Of a stretch of 7,444 nucleotides of DNA, positions 4,702-7,444 are shown piece by piece (position 1 is the first letter of the stretch; every line of letters begins with the position of its first letter). The DNA comes from PHET01 sp038202795 (GTDB taxonomy: Bacteria; Actinomycetota; Coriobacteriia; Anaerosomatales; PHET01), in the NCBI GenBank assembly GCA_038202795.1, contig JBBREQ010000103.1, forward strand, positions 1 to 7,444. The letters run 5' to 3'. The notes below the pieces were generated by a model, which worked only from the letters and a program-made list of their open reading frames with translations, did no database searches and was not told where the DNA came from. Position numbers and translations under genes: made by a program.

Positions 4702-7119
4702 CTACTTCACACCGCGATAGAAGTGGCCCGCCGTCACCGTGCCCTTCTCGGGAGTGACGGGGACGCGGCCTGCCAGCGTGTCTTGGAGTGCCTGTCTGAC
4801 GCGGGCGACCCATGACGCGGCGGTATTGGCGGGCACCGTTTCCAGATCGAGCCTGAGCGCCGCGACGCCACACCCGAGAAGCTCCGGCAACGCGGCCGTA
4901 AGATCGAGAGGAACCGCGTTGTAGAGATGGCTGCGGCCTGTGGGGTCGGTGATGACGGGGAGCTCGTAGCCCTTGCGGTCGCGCAGGAAACGCGGCTTCG
5001 ACCTTCGGTTACAGCTCTCGCAACCCTGCTTGCACAGGCCCTCGGACATGAGAATGCAGTGCTCGGTGACCATCAGCTCCTGCCGGCCCGACACTGCTAC
5101 CCCCACTGGCACGACACTCTCGGAAGCCACCGCCTTGATCTGCCTCGATGAGAGCTCGGGCGAGAGCCACACGAACGAAGCACCCAGATCAGCGAGCTCG
5201 GCTACCGCGTGCGCATTCATCGCATTCAAGGACCAGTGCGCCTCCACTTCAACGCCCAGCGCTGCTGCCTCATCGAGCAGGCCGAGCGTGCCCGCCAAGA
5301 CGCGCGGTGCGCCGCTGGCTTTCTCGAGGTAGGCGCGCGCTTCACGATCGTGAGCGATTCTGGGCAGGTACGGGACCACGCCCCGCGGAATCGGACCGCC
5401 GTCCAGTTCCCATGCGGGCACGTAGGCGGACTCACAGCCGGCCTGGATGACCGCCCGAGCGGCAGCCACCGTCGAGACGGCTGCAACCAGCCGAGGGGCG
5501 GGCGAGGACTCTTTGAACGGGCGCGCCAAGTACGGCAGAGCGGGCGCCTGACGCTCCCGGCCAGCCCACGCCGCCAACAGCGAACTCTCGTAGGCATCGA
5601 GGGCTTCTCGGCGAACACGGTGCAAAACCGAGAAACCGATACCCGCATCCGGCGAAAGGGAGACGTCCCACGACCCTGGACGATACGGAGTCCCACCAAG
5701 GCGGCCCACGTGCTCGATGACGTCGTCCATGCTCACCGGTCGAGTGCGTGCGACTTCGACGACCGGGCCCGTCGATGCGCCCGAGCGTCCCTGCCCATCA
5801 ACGACTCCGATCTCGACGGCCTCCCCTACGACAAGCTTCACCGAGAAGGTCAGGTCGAAGCCCTCGACCGGCTCACGTCCGGAGTACATCCTCTGCGCTG
5901 CTGAGGACAGCGCGGCGTTGCGGACGCGGAAGACACGATCTCCCTTGCCTACCGGTTGTTCGGTGGAGATGACGACCTTGGTCTTGCTGGGGGCCGAGCG
6001 GTGCGTGCCGCCACCGTGGGTCATCGGACCGACCTTCTGTGCGAACCTCCCGCGGGAGGTCCATACCTCGATGGTGTCTTCGGAGTCGAGTGCCTCGTCG
6101 AGGGCGACCGTCGCCTTTCCCTCACCCAGGGACACTACGCGGCCCACCGGCACGCCCCGGTTGTTGGGCCGTGTGTAGCTCATCATCGCGTTTCCGCGTT
6201 CATGGGTCAGATAGGCGGTCGTGAAGCCGCGCGAGAACGCCTCGCTCAAAGTGGCGAGCTCCCCTTCTCGGACCACGAACTCCTCGCCCTGTTGGGATGC
6301 CCTGTCCAATGCGGAGCGGTAGACGCCCGTGACAAGTGCGACGTAGTCGGCGCTCTTCATGCGACCCTCGATCTTGAGGGCCGCAGCTCCCGTCTCTATC
6401 AGTCGCGGCAGAAGCGTGAGACCCGCAAGGTCCTTGGGCGAGAGCAGGTGCGCGCCCGGAGTGGCAACCACGGCCCCGCGCTCGTCGAGCAGCTCGTAGG
6501 TGAGCCGGCACGGCTGCGCGCACTGACCGCGATTCGCCGAGCGCCCACCCACCATTGACGAGAACAGGCACTGCCCCGAATAGCAAACACACAGGGCACC
6601 GTGTACGAACGACTCGACCTCGACTCCGGCCTCACGCCCCGCATCGACCAGATCGGTGATGTGCGTAAGGGATGTCTCGCGTGCGAGAGTCACCCGCGAG
6701 ACCCCGCGTCTAGCGAGAACCCGCACGGTGCCCGAGCTGTGCGTATCGAACTGAGTTGAGGCGTGCACCCGTACGTGCGGAAGAGACTCCCGCACCGAGC
6801 GCAGGAGCCCCAGATCCTGCACGATGACCGCGTCGACCCCCGCTGCCCAGGCCGTGTCCACGAGATCCAGCGCCTCATCAAGCTCATCAGGCAGCACGAG
6901 GACGTTGACCGTGAGGTAGGTCCTCACTGCGCGGATGTGGGCGAACCTGCAGACATCCGGCAACGTCTCAAGGGTGAAGTTCTCTGCACCACGACGGGCG
7001 TTGAGCTGCTCAACGCCCAAGTAGACCGCATCAGCGCCCGAGCCAACGGCGGCTCGGAGGGCTTCCATGCCGCCCGCAGGTGCAAGCAGTTCAGGCGTGT
7101 GCGTTGTCGTTCGAGTCAT
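4702..7119 (-). CDS. U32 family protein, RlhA/YdcP-like (probable rRNA hydroxylation factor; annotated in many genomes as a peptidase/collagenase)
   Basis: An 805-aa protein. The N-terminal U32 domain begins with PELLAPAGG (9-17) and carries the U32 signature ESFVHGALCVCYSGQCLFS (169-187). Cysteines 177, 179, 184, 200 and 204 could ligate an iron-sulfur cluster. A middle region (roughly 380-510) fits the DUF3656 ('U32 collagenase') type, and a C-terminal part has a second cysteine group (688, 696, 700, 703, within TEHC...CKQGCESC). In E. coli, RlhA of this family hydroxylates 23S rRNA C2501 and TrhP acts on tRNA, so RNA modification is more likely than proteolysis; the exact target is inferred. 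The chosen ATG at 7119 has GAGGA 8 nt upstream. A TTG 26 codons further upstream would add a low-complexity Ser/Pro/Arg tail before the conserved domain. The 3' end converges on the PBP gene with 9 bp between stops. Confidence 0.88.
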   Translation of the reverse strand: MTRTTTHTPELLAPAGGMEALRAAVGSGADAVYLGVEQLNARRGAENFTLETLPDVCRFAHIRAVRTYLTVNVLVLPDELDEALDLVDTAWAAGVDAVIVQDLGLLRSVRESLPHVRVHASTQFDTHSSGTVRVLARRGVSRVTLARETSLTHITDLVDAGREAGVEVESFVHGALCVCYSGQCLFSSMVGGRSANRGQCAQPCRLTYELLDERGAVVATPGAHLLSPKDLAGLTLLPRLIETGAAALKIEGRMKSADYVALVTGVYRSALDRASQQGEEFVVREGELATLSEAFSRGFTTAYLTHERGNAMMSYTRPNNRGVPVGRVVSLGEGKATVALDEALDSEDTIEVWTSRGRFAQKVGPMTHGGGTHRSAPSKTKVVISTEQPVGKGDRVFRVRNAALSSAAQRMYSGREPVEGFDLTFSVKLVVGEAVEIGVVDGQGRSGASTGPVVEVARTRPVSMDDVIEHVGRLGGTPYRPGSWDVSLSPDAGIGFSVLHRVRREALDAYESSLLAAWAGRERQAPALPYLARPFKESSPAPRLVAAVSTVAAARAVIQAGCESAYVPAWELDGGPIPRGVVPYLPRIAHDREARAYLEKASGAPRVLAGTLGLLDEAAALGVEVEAHWSLNAMNAHAVAELADLGASFVWLSPELSSRQIKAVASESVVPVGVAVSGRQELMVTEHCILMSEGLCKQGCESCNRRSKPRFLRDRKGYELPVITDPTGRSHLYNAVPLDLTAALPELLGCGVAALRLDLETVPANTAASWVARVRQALQDTLAGRVPVTPEKGTVTAGHFYRGVK

Positions 7120-7232
7120 AGGATGTGTCCTCGCAGAGGAACGGCTAGGTGACGGCTTCGACGCCGATGGCATGTGTTTCGCCGCAATAGGCGACAATGT
7201 AACATCAATAGACCTCGGTCAATCGGAGAGAG
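7120..7232. promoter_or_regulatory. Divergent promoter region between the U32 gene and the second PBP
   Basis: This 113-bp gap must serve both divergent genes. For the U32 gene, the minus strand has TTGACC (7222 to 7217) and TACATT (7201 to 7196), but with a short 15-nt spacer. For the PBP gene, the plus strand has TAACAT (7200-7205) with only a weak -35 (TTCGCC, 16 nt upstream). The candidate -10 elements overlap, so the two promoters would compete if both are real. The individual assignments are weak. Confidence 0.35.
7128..7132 (-). promoter_or_regulatory. Ribosome binding site supporting the U32 gene start
   Basis: GAGGA on the minus strand, 8 nt before the ATG at 7119. It favours this start over the upstream in-frame TTG at 7197. 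Confidence 0.6.
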
Positions 7233-7444
7233 ATGTCGGCTCGACGCAGAAAGATCCGCAAGAAGCAGGGTGGCCGCGGCGGCATCATCGCCCTGCAGCT
7301 CCTCGCTGTGCTGCTCGTATTCGTGATCGCGCTTGCGGGCACGGGTGCCTTGGTCGCCGGCGCCACGGTGAGCAAGTGGCTTAAGGATCTGCCCGACTAC
7401 AACAAGCCAGGCGCGTTCGATGTGGCACAGGCGACGAGGATCTA
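7233..7444 (+). CDS. Second class A penicillin-binding protein, N-terminal fragment (runs off the right edge)
   Basis: An open reading frame from ATG at 7233 with GGAG 4 nt upstream (rather close) continues to the window end: 70 complete codons. The product begins with a short, very basic cytoplasmic segment (SARRRKIRKKQGGRG), then one membrane-spanning helix (about residues 18-45, rich in Leu/Val/Ala). It continues outside with VSKWLKDLPDY and DVAQATRI. A basic tail, a single anchor, then a W..LPD stretch and a T-R-I-Y stretch is typical of the region just before the GT51 domain of class A PBPs, and mirrors the first PBP (LPDPD and TTYLYD there). No catalytic motif is in view, so a monofunctional glycosyltransferase or other GT51 protein is possible. 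Unlike the first PBP, it has no cysteine at the end of the membrane helix and a much shorter cytoplasmic tail. Confidence 0.75.
   Translation, partial: MSARRRKIRKKQGGRGGIIALQLLAVLLVFVIALAGTGALVAGATVSKWLKDLPDYNKPGAFDVAQATRI

Noticed and set aside
5209..5904. A 231-aa plus-strand open frame inside the U32 gene
   Set aside because: It is wholly antisense to a gene with clear family motifs, is Arg/Ser/Pro-rich, and resembles no family.
7120..7197. Extended start of the U32 protein at the TTG at 7197
   Set aside because: The extra 26 residues are low-complexity Ser/Pro/Arg with no family similarity, while the ATG at 7119 has its own ribosome binding site and sits just before the conserved PELLAPAGG.

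Overview
This window looks like ordinary chromosomal housekeeping DNA from a high-GC bacterium. The visible 5' end of the 16S rRNA (minus strand) carries a short V1 helix capped by UUCG, followed by the actinobacterial/clostridial-type stretch GAGTGGCGAACGGGTGAG. Together with the high-GC, short-leader gene style and the protein families present, this suggests a deep-branching Actinomycetota lineage such as an uncultured Coriobacteriia. That placement is an inference from about 140 bases of 16S and from remembered family resemblance, not a database result.

Layout. Positions 1-140 are the first ~140 nt of a 16S rRNA gene on the minus strand; the rest of the rRNA operon lies beyond the left edge. 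Positions 141 to about 640 hold its leader and regulatory region. The leader contains a BoxA-like antitermination element and several hairpins. Upstream are at least two good sigma70-type promoters and one weaker candidate in tandem, plus a 13-bp direct repeat. Next comes tyrS (684-1892, minus), a complete TyrZ-type tyrosyl-tRNA synthetase with a GTG start. It is divergent from a complete class A penicillin-binding protein (2095-4692, plus) that ends in a PASTA domain and then a PKD domain. This gene converges, with only 9 bp between the stop codons, on a long U32-family protein (4702-7119, minus) resembling the RlhA rRNA-hydroxylation family. The U32 gene is in turn divergent from a second class A PBP-like gene (7233 onward, plus), of which only the N-terminal anchor region is in the window.

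How the genes fit together. There are two functional themes: translation (rRNA operon, TyrRS, and a U32 protein probably acting in RNA modification) and peptidoglycan synthesis (two bifunctional PBPs). Nothing indicates a mobile element, CRISPR array, phage or toxin-antitoxin system. The most unusual points are the PASTA plus PKD tail on the first PBP, the lipobox-like cysteine at the end of its membrane segment, and the tandem promoter arrangement before the rRNA operon with no evident terminator after tyrS. I found no convincing new system here.
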